Assembly (NCBI GenBank): GCA_030549895.1
Contig: JAUQQM010000001.1
Coordinates: 1-44,090 of the forward strand
Source: Patescibacteria group bacterium
Lineage (GTDB): Bacteria > Patescibacteriota > Minisyncoccia > UBA6257 > HR35
Length of the DNA: 44,090 nucleotides
Reading direction: 5' to 3'
Part shown: positions 27,739 to 37,226 of the stretch, in pieces
Layout: each line of letters begins with the position of its first letter
Numbering within the stretch: position 1 is the stretch's first letter
The notes under the pieces: model-generated
The model's database searches: none
What the model saw: the letters and a program-made list of their open reading frames with translations, nothing else
Told to the model about the DNA's origin: nothing
Translations under genes and position numbers: made by a program

Positions 27739-28197
27739 ATGGAAAAAATTCCTAAAGAAAATTTAGAAAAATTTAAAAATCAAATAAAAAGCAATGTCAA
27801 AGTGCGTGAATTAGAATTCATAGAATATATACCCTCGCCCCACCAAGAAAAAGCAATTGCTGTTGAATTTAATTTTAAACTACCAACTGATCCATCAATA
27901 GCTTACGAAATTTTAGAAGTTCTTGAGAAAACAATAAAATATTATCTTAAAAATCTTCATGAAGATTTTCAAATTCCCAAACACTATCTTGAAAAGGTCT
28001 ATTATGAAAAAGAAGTTTTTAATAACTGGTATAGTATTGTTGTCAGACTCCCAATCGATAAAAAAGCAATTGGCCAAAAATTAGGAAAATTTATAAAAGA
28101 AAAATTCGAAGAAATAATTCTAAAAATAACACGGGGCTCATTAGAAAAAAGAAAAATAGATGAAATTTTAGAAAAAATTCAAAAGGATTTAAAATAA
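27739..28197 (+). CDS. Hypothetical protein (152 aa)
   Basis: ORF directly downstream of smpB; no recognised family. Confidence 0.65.
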   Translation: MEKIPKENLEKFKNQIKSNVKVRELEFIEYIPSPHQEKAIAVEFNFKLPTDPSIAYEILEVLEKTIKYYLKNLHEDFQIPKHYLEKVYYEKEVFNNWYSIVVRLPIDKKAIGQKLGKFIKEKFEEIILKITRGSLEKRKIDEILEKIQKDLK

Positions 28198-28203
28198 TTT
28201 AAA

Positions 28204-28287
28204 GGAGGGGTGGCAGAATGGTAATGCGCTGGCCTCGAAAGCCAGTGGCCTATTGTGGCCTTGTGGGTTCGAATCCCACCCCCTCCG
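28204..28287 (+). tRNA. tRNA-Ser (CGA)
   Basis: Acceptor GGAGGGG/CCCCTCC, anticodon loop CTCGAAA (CGA), long variable arm, G73. Confidence 0.95.
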
Positions 28288-28315
28288 CAGACTATTGTTG
28301 ATTTAAAAATAATTC

Positions 28316-28340
28316 AGAAAATTCTCAGTAATTTTCTTTT
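28316..28340 (+). terminator. Weak AT-rich terminator-like hairpin after tRNA-Ser
   Basis: agaaaatt-ctcagt-aattttct followed by ttt. Confidence 0.4.
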
Positions 28341-28378
28341 GCCTAAAAAATTTTTAAACTCTTAAAATTAAGTCTGTT

Positions 28379-28387
28379 TGTTATAAT
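28379..28387 (+). promoter_or_regulatory. Extended -10 TGTTATAAT for the comEC/rnpA/yidC operon
   Basis: Exact motif in the intergenic region before 28436. Confidence 0.5.
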
Positions 28388-28435
28388 TAAGTTGAAAACT
28401 AAAATATTAGTAGTGTAAAAGATTAGCTAAATTAT

Positions 28436-29737
28436 ATGAGTCTTGAATACTTTATTTTAGGGATTAGTTTTATTTTTGGAGTTTTTATAAGAATTAAAAG
28501 TTTAGTTAGTCTTTTGGTAATTTTTTTAATTTCTTACTTATTCACAATAAAAAAAATAAAAATTAAGCTAATACCTTTAATGTTAGGATTTGCTCTGATT
28601 GGTTTTTTGATTGCTGGAGGACAAAGTAAAGAGATAAATTTCCCAGAAGTTTTTAAGATCAAATCTGGAGCAAATTTTACAGAGAAATCAAAATATTTTT
28701 ATAGTGATGAGATTGTGATTTTTGTTCCTAAAAATTCAACTCTTGAATATGGAGATAAAATTTTAATTGAGGAAGCTTTTAGAAATGAAAATGAATTTTA
28801 CTCTAAAAGGGCAAAATATATAACTTTCATAAATGAACCTAAAATTGTTGGTAAAAATAAAGACATTTTATATTTCATTTTCAAAATTAAAGAAGGTCTT
28901 AAAGGCTATCTTGAGAAAAATCTTTCTTTTTATCCTTCGCAAATTTTTAAAGGAATAATCTTGGGTGAGAACCCTCAAGATGAGGTAAAAGAAATTTTTA
29001 AAAATTCTGGTCTATTACATTTACTAGTAGTCTCTGGTCAGAATTTAACTATCTTAACTTTAATACTTTGGAAATTTTTAAAAAATTTTTTTCATCGAAA
29101 AATAATCCTTTTGTTTTTGATAGTTTTTATTCTTTTTTTAAGTATTCTTATAGATGAAATAGCAACTTGGAGAGCTGGAATAATGGCAATTCTGGTAATA
29201 ATTTTTCAAATTTTAGGAAGACCAGTTTTAGTTAGAAATTTACTTTTAAGTGTCATTTTAATTTTTTTAATAATAGAGCCGAAAATAATTCATAACTTAA
29301 GCTTTCAACTTTCTCTTTTGGCAGTTATTGGTCTTTTTTATTTTTCCCCTACCTTAGAAAATTTTTTTTCAAAATTTAATTTACCGAAAATAATCTCAGA
29401 GATAATAGGAGTCCAGTTATTTTTATTTCCATTTTTAATTTACAATTTCAAAATTTTTTCTTTTTCTGGTTTTTTATCTAATTTGTTAATTCTTCCAATT
29501 TTCCCTTTAATATTTATGCTGAGTATTCTCTCTTTATTTTTAATTTGGTTAGAACCAGTTAAAATTTTAATTGAATTTATTTATCAGATTATTTTTCAAT
29601 TTGCCAAAATTTTCTCATTAATGCCCTTAAATTTGAAGTTTAACTTACCGCTATTTTTTGTAATAATTATTTATGGATATTTTGCTTATTTAATTTTAAG
29701 AAATAAAAATCTTCCTGATTTTAGATGGGAATTTTAA
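28436..29737 (+). CDS. ComEC/Rec2 competence channel domain protein
   Basis: Polytopic protein with FKGIILGENPQDEVKEIFKNSGLLHLLVVSGQNLTIL, typical of ComEC. Confidence 0.9.
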   Translation: MSLEYFILGISFIFGVFIRIKSLVSLLVIFLISYLFTIKKIKIKLIPLMLGFALIGFLIAGGQSKEINFPEVFKIKSGANFTEKSKYFYSDEIVIFVPKNSTLEYGDKILIEEAFRNENEFYSKRAKYITFINEPKIVGKNKDILYFIFKIKEGLKGYLEKNLSFYPSQIFKGIILGENPQDEVKEIFKNSGLLHLLVVSGQNLTILTLILWKFLKNFFHRKIILLFLIVFILFLSILIDEIATWRAGIMAILVIIFQILGRPVLVRNLLLSVILIFLIIEPKIIHNLSFQLSLLAVIGLFYFSPTLENFFSKFNLPKIISEIIGVQLFLFPFLIYNFKIFSFSGFLSNLLILPIFPLIFMLSILSLFLIWLEPVKILIEFIYQIIFQFAKIFSLMPLNLKFNLPLFFVIIIYGYFAYLILRNKNLPDFRWEF

Positions 29738-30552
29738 AAAAAATATTAATAGCTAGTATTGTAGTTTTCATAGTCACTAGTTATATAGTTTTGGAATTTA
29801 TTTTGCTTGAACCAAAAACAGTCTTCTTTAATGTTGGACAAGGAAGTTCTGTAGGAATATTTAGTAAAAAAGTTACTATCCTTTATGATGTTGGTAATTC
29901 AAGATCAATTATAAACAAAATTGCTAAAAACTTACCTTTCTGGAAAAAGACAATTGACTTTTTAATAATCTCTCACAAAGACAAAGATCATTATGGAGCA
30001 ATCTACGATGTTTTACAAAACTATAAAGTAAGATTTTTAGTTGTTGGTGAATGGAACCCTGATGGCGCTTTTGAAAATTCTCTTACAAAATTTTTAAAAG
30101 ACACTAAAGTTTTGATTGTAAAAAAAGGAACAACAATTAAAACACCAAATGAATTTTTCACATTTTTAACAGATGCTCGCGGTAAAAAAGAAGATAATGA
30201 AAAAAGTCTTGTTGTTAAGTTTAGTCAAAAGGAAACTTTTTGGGGTTTTCCAATTTTGAGGAAGTTTCTTTTAATGGGAGATTTTCCAATAAAACTTGAA
30301 AAAGAAATAGAAAACTTTGATCTTAGCTCGGATATTTTGCTGGTTGCCCATCATGGATCAAAATACAATACCTCTTTAAGTTTTATTGAAAAAGTAAAAC
30401 CACAAATAGCTGTAATTCAAGTTGGACCTAATAATTATGGTCATCCCCATAAAGAGGTTATAGAAATTCTTCAAAAAGGTAATGTAAAAATTTTAAGAAC
30501 TGATAGAGATGGAACAATAATAATTTCTGGCAAGGGATTTAAAAAGTTATAA
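29725..30552 (+). CDS. ComEC-type metallo-beta-lactamase-fold hydrolase
   Basis: VFFNVGQGSSVGIF, ISHKDKDHYGAIYDVL, LVAHHGSKYNTS, HPHKEVIEIL. Confidence 0.88.
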   Translation: MGILKKILIASIVVFIVTSYIVLEFILLEPKTVFFNVGQGSSVGIFSKKVTILYDVGNSRSIINKIAKNLPFWKKTIDFLIISHKDKDHYGAIYDVLQNYKVRFLVVGEWNPDGAFENSLTKFLKDTKVLIVKKGTTIKTPNEFFTFLTDARGKKEDNEKSLVVKFSQKETFWGFPILRKFLLMGDFPIKLEKEIENFDLSSDILLVAHHGSKYNTSLSFIEKVKPQIAVIQVGPNNYGHPHKEVIEILQKGNVKILRTDRDGTIIISGKGFKKL

Positions 30553-30553
30553 A

Positions 30554-30877
30554 ATGCTGAAGAAAAAATATATTCTTCCAAAAACAAAAAAAACACAAAA
30601 TTTTTTAAAGTCAGAAAATACAAAATTTTTTCTAATTAAATATAAAGAAAATAATTTTGACTTTTGCCGATTTGCTGTAGTTGTGCCAAAAAAACTTGTA
30701 AAAAAAGCTGTAGAAAGAAATAAAATCAAAAGACAAGTAAAAGCTATCCTTAAAGATTATGTTAAAATTGGTAATTATGATTTTTTAATATTTTTGAAAA
30801 ATAAAAGTAATTTTGCTGGTTTTAAAGAAGACTTAGAAGAATTTTTTAAAAAATTCGAACATGGAAAAAATTTTTGA
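30554..30877 (+). CDS. rnpA: Ribonuclease P protein component
   Basis: RFAVVVPKKLVKKAVERNKIKRQVKAIL (RnpA RNR motif) immediately upstream of YidC. Confidence 0.88.
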   Translation: MLKKKYILPKTKKTQNFLKSENTKFFLIKYKENNFDFCRFAVVVPKKLVKKAVERNKIKRQVKAILKDYVKIGNYDFLIFLKNKSNFAGFKEDLEEFFKKFEHGKNF

Positions 30878-31445
30878 AAACGTCCTAATTTATTTTTACC
30901 AGCAGTCTGGTAATATTGTCTTAGCTACTTTTCTTGTTACAGTCATAATAAAAATTCTTCTTTCTCCTTTTGACTATCTTAATTTTGTAACTCAAAAAAA
31001 GTTAGAAAAAATCAATCCAATCATTAAACAACTCCAACAAAAATACAAAGAGGATTATAAAAAACTTTCTGAGGAGACTGTAAAAATATATAGACAAGAA
31101 AAAATTAATCCAATTTTCAATTTTTTAAACTTCATAATTCAAATGATAATTCTTATTGGAATTTTTAGTGCTATTAAAAATATAGTAAATAATCCTCAAA
31201 TAAATTTTAACTTTTTCATAGATCTTAAAAAGCCATCAATCCCCCTAGCCCTGATTGTTACCCTCATTCAGGCTCTTCAACTTTTACCAAAAAAAGAAAC
31301 TCCAAAATGGATTTATTTATTTTTAGGATTTATCGCTGTTGTTCTTGTTAGCCTTCCTTCAATTTTAGTTCTTTATTGGCTTTTCAGTATGCTTATTTAT
31401 TTTATTGAGACTTTAATATTTAAAAAAATAAAGCCTATTGATTAA
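30861..31445 (+). CDS. yidC: Membrane protein insertase YidC/Oxa1 family, short form
   Basis: NIVLATFLVTVIIKILLSPFDYLNFVTQKKLEKINPIIKQLQQKYKEDYKKLSEETVKIYRQEKINPI. Confidence 0.9.
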   Translation: MEKIFENVLIYFYQQSGNIVLATFLVTVIIKILLSPFDYLNFVTQKKLEKINPIIKQLQQKYKEDYKKLSEETVKIYRQEKINPIFNFLNFIIQMIILIGIFSAIKNIVNNPQINFNFFIDLKKPSIPLALIVTLIQALQLLPKKETPKWIYLFLGFIAVVLVSLPSILVLYWLFSMLIYFIETLIFKKIKPID

Positions 31446-32589
31446 TTTTTGTTCTATAAAGTTTCCAACTAGTTTTATCTATAAAATAAAACCAACCCTG
31501 ATAGACTTGAGGGTAAATTATGTCGTAACTTTCGTCAAGTTTGTAAATTTTATAATTTCTCTCTTTAAGATTATAGACAAAAATTTCATTACTTAAAGAT
31601 TTTTTTTCAAATGAATACCATTCATCAGGACTAACTTCAGAAGAGGCACAAACAAATGTAGTGTAGTTTGTACATTTTTCTAATATACTTACTTCTGGAA
31701 GATAACTAATGGGTTTTCCACTTCTATCTATAACTTTTGTGTTTGGACCTTCATAATAAGTACTTAGAAGAATTTGAGAGCTTGTAGCAAGAGCAAAAAC
31801 CCCAGTTGACTCATCACTAATTACCCTCATTCTTCCGTCTTTTAAGTTTAAAACCCATAGATAACTTGAAACATTTGCTGAAGGAAGCTCAAAAATTAGA
31901 ACTTCATTATCTGAAAATGGTTTTATTAATATCTCTTCAAAAGCTACATCCTTTAATTTTCTTAAAGATCTACCTTTAAAATCAAAAATACCAATATAAT
32001 TTACAGAATTTTTATAATGAGCGACAAAACTGTCTTTATAAAATGAAATTTCTTTTATCTCTTCTGGTAAGTTATAAACAGAATCATTCAAATAGTCCAG
32101 AACCACAAAATAATTTTTACCTTCATTGTAAACCTTAAAAACAAAAATATTGTCATTTGGTCCCCAATAAATTTGAGTTACCTTTTCATTCTTATAAATG
32201 GGAATTATTAAATCATTATTAAAATCATAGTACTTCAATGTTTTATCTTCAAGATCATAAAAATAGAGCTTATCTTTAAAAATTTTAAAATCTAAAACTG
32301 GGTTTTTCAAAAAAAGTTGAGTTAATTTTTCTTCCTTTTTTTCTTCTTTTTTCTCTTCTTTAACTTCTGGTTTTTCTTCTTTAACTTCTGGTTTTTCTAT
32401 TTCTTCTGGTTTAGTGGGTGTTGTTATTATTTGTGGTGGTAGTGTTGGCCCAAGTTCAGGAGTTACTTTTTCTCTTATTTCTGGAACTTTTGTTTCTCTT
32501 AAAAAATGATAAAAAAGATATCCTATACCAATAACAACTACAATAAACAAAGCTACTATTGAAATTGTGATCCAATCTATTTTCTTCAT
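31435..32589 (-). CDS. Membrane-anchored protein with Lys/Glu/Pro linker and predicted beta-propeller-like extracytoplasmic domain
   Basis: N-terminal TM, EKPEVKEEKPEVKEEKKEEKKEEK linker, then repeated short beta-strand segments. Confidence 0.65.
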   Translation of the reverse strand: MKKIDWITISIVALFIVVVIGIGYLFYHFLRETKVPEIREKVTPELGPTLPPQIITTPTKPEEIEKPEVKEEKPEVKEEKKEEKKEEKLTQLFLKNPVLDFKIFKDKLYFYDLEDKTLKYYDFNNDLIIPIYKNEKVTQIYWGPNDNIFVFKVYNEGKNYFVVLDYLNDSVYNLPEEIKEISFYKDSFVAHYKNSVNYIGIFDFKGRSLRKLKDVAFEEILIKPFSDNEVLIFELPSANVSSYLWVLNLKDGRMRVISDESTGVFALATSSQILLSTYYEGPNTKVIDRSGKPISYLPEVSILEKCTNYTTFVCASSEVSPDEWYSFEKKSLSNEIFVYNLKERNYKIYKLDESYDIIYPQVYQGWFYFIDKTSWKLYRTKINQ

Positions 32590-32592
32590 TTA

Positions 32593-34251
32593 TTATTTTA
32601 CTTCAATATGAAGTGGATGACCAACTACATGTTCGTAACCAGCAAATTTTATTTTACCTCTGTCACTTCCAGATATACCCCATCCCATTGAGCTAGAGGC
32701 AATGAATTTTATTAAACTTTTAAATGGTTCTTCACATCCATTCTCAAATTCATTTATATCTATATTTGGGCGTTGACTAGGATAATGAGGGTTATGACGT
32801 TGGAAGAGATACTCTCCGTCTAATGGTCTATCTATTTCGAATGCCTGCCAACCGAGAAGTGTTAAACATTTTCCTAGGGGATCATTAGGATTAGCTTTAT
32901 TAAATTCAAAAGCTATAACATCAATATTATTTTGAGCTGAAAGTCCTTGAACAAATTTTGCTAAGGATTGTATTTCGCAATCATCATTATCTACAGCGTC
33001 TTTATAGCTTATATCAATAGCTTTCCCATTGTAATGTTTATGATCAATATGCTTAGCTGATGGTGGCCAAGCTTCAGTAATTGTAAGTTTAACATTACAG
33101 CTATTAGCTAAATAATCTGTCCACTTAACAGCTTCTTTTATGCTCTGGGCAAGGGATAAGTCAATTAAAACTGCCTCTGGGTTATCATCTTCGCCTGTAA
33201 ATAGTCTTAAAGGGCCACCAGAACAGTAGGATATTGTATCTATCGTTGTTGGATTATATTTACCTAAGTACCTTAAAAAATTCTTCTTTTTAAACTTAAC
33301 CGCAGAAAATGCATTATTGTTTATCATATTTATTAAATCTTTTACATAAGTCATTGATGCTGACGAGGGGTTAAAATTAATATTGAATTTTATAAAAAAC
33401 TCATCTATATTACCTTTGTTTTTTAAGTCATTCATAAAGTCATTAAAATTTTTAAAGTTTGTTGCATCATAAGTAAAAGCAAATTCAAGATCTTTTAACA
33501 AATCTTCTCCTTTATTTTTAATCAACCTATTAAGAGTATTATTAAATTCTTCCTTTTGTTGTTGTAAAATAGGCTGATTTAAATAGTCTAAAACACTATG
33601 AAGTCTTCTAATTCTCTCACTAACTTTGGTAGGATCCATACAATAGACATCATATCTATCTTTTAAAATAAAATAAAGATCTGAGCTGCTCATATTATAA
33701 AATCTTGAAGCTATATAACCCGTAACAGCTAATTTAGCGGCTTGTTCATCTTTTAGAGAAGTAATAGGAATAAAAGTTGTATCAATTTTAGCTCTCCAGT
33801 TAGTTGTAGTTTCACTCGCTAAAAATATAAAACCAACTAAATTACCTTCTAAGCTTGGAATTCCCGCATCATATGGAATAACATAAGAGGTAGTTAATTT
33901 TGAAATTTTCTTTAAAACAAGTTTTGGAGTTTTTATTCCAGGATCAATTTGGTTAATTATAAAGTCAATAGAAAGTAAAATTACAAGACCTACTAAAGTC
34001 ATTACAAGTCTTCTTTGGGCTTTTTTGACAGCTGTTGGTTGAGCACCACCAAAACCAGAAAAGATATACATTGCGCCAGCAACAATAATTGAAATTATGG
34101 CTGCTACAATTCCAAGGCCAAATAAAAATTTATAAAGATTAGCTAACAAACTAAGATCAGCAGTTTGACCAGCTGGCGCACCTGGAAAACCAAATTGAGG
34201 TGTAAAAACTTCTTGAGCTAAAACTTCAATCATATTAGAAATTTTTTTCAA
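32593..34251 (-). CDS. VirB2/TrbC-like pilin segment fused to probable M15-type peptidase domain
   Basis: N-terminal two-TM region with conserved GAMYIFSGFGGAQPTAVKKAQRRLVMTLVGLVILLSIDFIINQI; C-terminal HYNGKAID (HxxxxxxD) and HPLHIEV motifs. Confidence 0.7.
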   Translation of the reverse strand: MKKISNMIEVLAQEVFTPQFGFPGAPAGQTADLSLLANLYKFLFGLGIVAAIISIIVAGAMYIFSGFGGAQPTAVKKAQRRLVMTLVGLVILLSIDFIINQIDPGIKTPKLVLKKISKLTTSYVIPYDAGIPSLEGNLVGFIFLASETTTNWRAKIDTTFIPITSLKDEQAAKLAVTGYIASRFYNMSSSDLYFILKDRYDVYCMDPTKVSERIRRLHSVLDYLNQPILQQQKEEFNNTLNRLIKNKGEDLLKDLEFAFTYDATNFKNFNDFMNDLKNKGNIDEFFIKFNINFNPSSASMTYVKDLINMINNNAFSAVKFKKKNFLRYLGKYNPTTIDTISYCSGGPLRLFTGEDDNPEAVLIDLSLAQSIKEAVKWTDYLANSCNVKLTITEAWPPSAKHIDHKHYNGKAIDISYKDAVDNDDCEIQSLAKFVQGLSAQNNIDVIAFEFNKANPNDPLGKCLTLLGWQAFEIDRPLDGEYLFQRHNPHYPSQRPNIDINEFENGCEEPFKSLIKFIASSSMGWGISGSDRGKIKFAGYEHVVGHPLHIEVK

Positions 34252-34843
34252 AACTTTCTAAGGGAAATTCTGGATTTATAACTTTTAATTTAACTCCAGA
34301 AAGATCGCCTGAAAAACTTAAATCAGAACTTAAAACTCGAGCGTCTTTTTCCCAAGAAACATTTAAAGACTTTGTATGAAAATAAAATGGAACAATTTTA
34401 AATTTGCCATTCTTTAGTTCAATTACTTTTGGTGGTTCAGTATCTTGGAAAATAAAAACTTTTGGTTTTGCCAAGTTAAAGCTCCAACTTTTCTCATAGA
34501 ATCCATAAGAGGTAGGAATTTTAGCCACAATCTTGAAACTTTCAAAATTAAACGGTAGCATTATTTTTATCTTACTTCTTTGACTATAAGAAGGGAAAAC
34601 ATAGTCTAAAAATTTTGGTTCAAGAGAAACATATATTTGAGAATTTTTTGGTGTAAGTATTTGGCCACCATCAAATATTTCCCAATCAAAATTAAGATTA
34701 AGAGTTGAATAGTTAGCTGGAAGAATTTTATATGAAGAAAACCATTTTGGTTTTATCTCATCAACTGACCAAGAAAGATGAAGCCAACTCTGCGCAAAAA
34801 CTAAAGTTGGGAGAAAAATAATTGCAACCAAGAATTTCTTCAT
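34235..34843 (-). CDS. Hypothetical secreted protein (202 aa) of the T4SS-like operon
   Basis: Signal peptide MKKFLVAIIFLPTLVFAQS; overlaps next gene by 17 nt. Confidence 0.65.
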   Translation of the reverse strand: MKKFLVAIIFLPTLVFAQSWLHLSWSVDEIKPKWFSSYKILPANYSTLNLNFDWEIFDGGQILTPKNSQIYVSLEPKFLDYVFPSYSQRSKIKIMLPFNFESFKIVAKIPTSYGFYEKSWSFNLAKPKVFIFQDTEPPKVIELKNGKFKIVPFYFHTKSLNVSWEKDARVLSSDLSFSGDLSGVKLKVINPEFPLESFEKNF

Positions 34844-34882
34844 AATTTAATTTTAAACCAAAATTTTTAAAATTACAAATTA

Positions 34883-35401
34883 TTATTTCTTGTTTATTAA
34901 ACTCAAAACTTTAGAAGCTGCTTGCGCTCCTTTTGTCTGAGGTAGAATCATAGAAATTCTCCCAAGAAGACTCATTAATTTTTCTATTACACCAAACTCA
35001 AATAACATAACAACTATTAAAGATAAAGTTCTAAATGGTAGAAAGTCACCAAAAAATGAAAAAATAAAGCCTAGGTTTTCTGGTACAACTCCACCAAAAA
35101 AGTGAATAAAAACGCTCCTATATTTTTTAAGACCCTTAAATGCTCTTTTTATCATTGAATATTCTTGAAAAGATTCGTTTTTTTCTTCATCAAAAAAGGT
35201 ACTTAAAAGAAGAAAAAAAGAAATAGTAATGTCGCAAAGTTTAGTAATGATTCCACCTACAAAACCGACAATAAAACCAATAAATACTATAGAAAGTCCA
35301 GACTTTATAATGAGAAGAACTAGATCTAATAAATCAACGAATACAGCAATAATAAAAGCAAGGAAAATTAAAATATATTTAATCAATTTTATTGTGTTCA
35401 T
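34883..35401 (-). CDS. Polytopic membrane protein (172 aa) of the T4SS-like operon
   Basis: Several hydrophobic segments; overlaps VirB4-like gene. Confidence 0.65.
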   Translation of the reverse strand: MNTIKLIKYILIFLAFIIAVFVDLLDLVLLIIKSGLSIVFIGFIVGFVGGIITKLCDITISFFLLLSTFFDEEKNESFQEYSMIKRAFKGLKKYRSVFIHFFGGVVPENLGFIFSFFGDFLPFRTLSLIVVMLFEFGVIEKLMSLLGRISMILPQTKGAQAASKVLSLINKK

Positions 35402-37226
35402 CTTCTTTTTGAAGTTTTTTTCTTATTTCCTCTTCTCTTTTAAGAGCAAAAAGTTGTTCAGGAGAAGTTGTAATAATTTTGTCCTCAGTAAATGAAGCAA
35501 CTATTTTTATTGGAACATGCTTTAAGCCAGCAAAAAATATTCCTTCACCTATTCGAGCATTAACAAGAATATCTTTTTCAGCATCAGTTAATTTGAAAAC
35601 TTCTTGAAGAAGAGGGGCGGCTACAGGAGATTGTTTTAAAAGAAGGGCTAAAGCTGAATTTGTGATAATCGGTCTTCCGAAAGGAGAATTTAAAAAATCT
35701 TCAACATCTTGAGTAATAGTTGTAACTCCTAAATACCATTTTCTTCCTCTTTTTACAACATCTAAAAGAAAACTACCTCCTTGTTCATTTTTAATAAGCC
35801 ACCATGCCTCATCTATCACCAGAATTCTTTTCCTCAACTCTTTTCTTATGCTATTTACCACATAATTAATTATTATGTACATCGCAATAGGTCTTAAATT
35901 TTCTTGAAGATCTCTTATGCCAAAAACTATAAAGTTAGAATCAAGTTTTATATTTGTTGGTTGGTTAATAAATCCTGAAAAATTACCTCGAGTATAAGGA
36001 TAAAGTTTGTCAGCAATTTTCTCACCGCCTTCTATTGATCTTAAAACAATTTCAAAATCATTAAGAGTTGGATAAACTCTTATATCCTCGTATTTTGTTT
36101 GGGGAGTAATATTAAATGAAGCATAAGTTGCTGTTATTGCTTGATCTAAAATCGTAAGTTCTTCTGGGCTAATTTCTTCTAAGATTAATTTAAAAAGACC
36201 TAAAAGATAAGCTGCTTTTTCTTTTAAAACATCTAAGAATGTTTCATCCTCTCTTGGTGGTGGTAAATCAAAGGGGTTAATATGATATTGAGATCCTAAA
36301 GAAATTGGAATAAATGTTCCACCAAGATGATCGCAAAGTCTTTTATATTCATTTTCAGGATCAACAACAATAACATCAGTCCCTATCATTAAAGATCTTA
36401 TTATTTCTAATTTAACAGCATAAGATTTACCCGAACCAGATCTAGCAAAAATTGTCATATGAGCATTCTCCAAAGAGAATCTATCAAAAATTACAAATCC
36501 ATTTGTAAATTGATTTATCCCATAAAAAATTCCTTTGTCACTCGTAAGATCTGAAGTAATAAAAGGAATGAAAGTAGAAAGAGGTGAAGTATTTAACTGA
36601 ACAGTGAAATTAATTTTGTCTTTATTAAGAGGAAGATTTGTCTCAAATCCTTGGAGATGTTGAAAAATTATTTTCTTTGGTAAAATTAAACTTCCTTCCA
36701 AGATTTTAAGAAGTTCATTTTCTACTTGAATTAAGCTATCAAGGTTTTTATTTAAAATTGTTATATAAACTCCAACTTCAAACATTTTTTCTTGGCCCTG
36801 AGTAAGAAGATCTCTCAATTCTTCAATATCTTGATGAGCTGTCTCTAGTTCTGGAGATCTTACCATGCCTTTTTCTTCTCTTTCAATAATCTCTGCCTCT
36901 ATTCTTGCAATCTTTTTCTGAAGAACTTTCAAAAATTCGCTAGTTTCAATAGGTTTTACATAAATAGAAAGATTAAGAGGAGAATGAATATTTATAATTC
37001 GAGCTAGCCAACCAGCAAAAAGATATCTTGAATAAGAAGAAATAATTATTGTCTTTAAATAAAAATCGCCTATCTGAATATATGTTGGTTCTTGCCTAAA
37101 ATATTGAGGAGCTAAAATATCTTTAATATCAGAAAGACTAATCACTTGGCCAGTTTCGAGTTCAATTTTTTTTGGCTCTTTTTTCTTTAAAAATGGTAAA
37201 TTAAAATCAAATGGTAAGTTAATCAT
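35379..37226 (-). CDS. VirB4/TraC-like type IV secretion ATPase
   Basis: MTIFARSGSGKSYAVKLEIIRSLMIGTDVIVVDPENEYKRLCDHLGG, ILVIDEAWWLIKN, VTTITQDVEDFLNSPFGRPIITNSALALLLKQ. Confidence 0.92.
   Translation of the reverse strand: MINLPFDFNLPFLKKKEPKKIELETGQVISLSDIKDILAPQYFRQEPTYIQIGDFYLKTIIISSYSRYLFAGWLARIINIHSPLNLSIYVKPIETSEFLKVLQKKIARIEAEIIEREEKGMVRSPELETAHQDIEELRDLLTQGQEKMFEVGVYITILNKNLDSLIQVENELLKILEGSLILPKKIIFQHLQGFETNLPLNKDKINFTVQLNTSPLSTFIPFITSDLTSDKGIFYGINQFTNGFVIFDRFSLENAHMTIFARSGSGKSYAVKLEIIRSLMIGTDVIVVDPENEYKRLCDHLGGTFIPISLGSQYHINPFDLPPPREDETFLDVLKEKAAYLLGLFKLILEEISPEELTILDQAITATYASFNITPQTKYEDIRVYPTLNDFEIVLRSIEGGEKIADKLYPYTRGNFSGFINQPTNIKLDSNFIVFGIRDLQENLRPIAMYIIINYVVNSIRKELRKRILVIDEAWWLIKNEQGGSFLLDVVKRGRKWYLGVTTITQDVEDFLNSPFGRPIITNSALALLLKQSPVAAPLLQEVFKLTDAEKDILVNARIGEGIFFAGLKHVPIKIVASFTEDKIITTSPEQLFALKREEEIRKKLQKEDEHNKID

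Noticed and set aside
32330-32405. Tandem repeat of ttcttctttaacttctggtttt
   Set aside because: Explained by the low-complexity EKPEVKEE/KKEE linker of the 384-aa protein; not a CRISPR or noncoding repeat.
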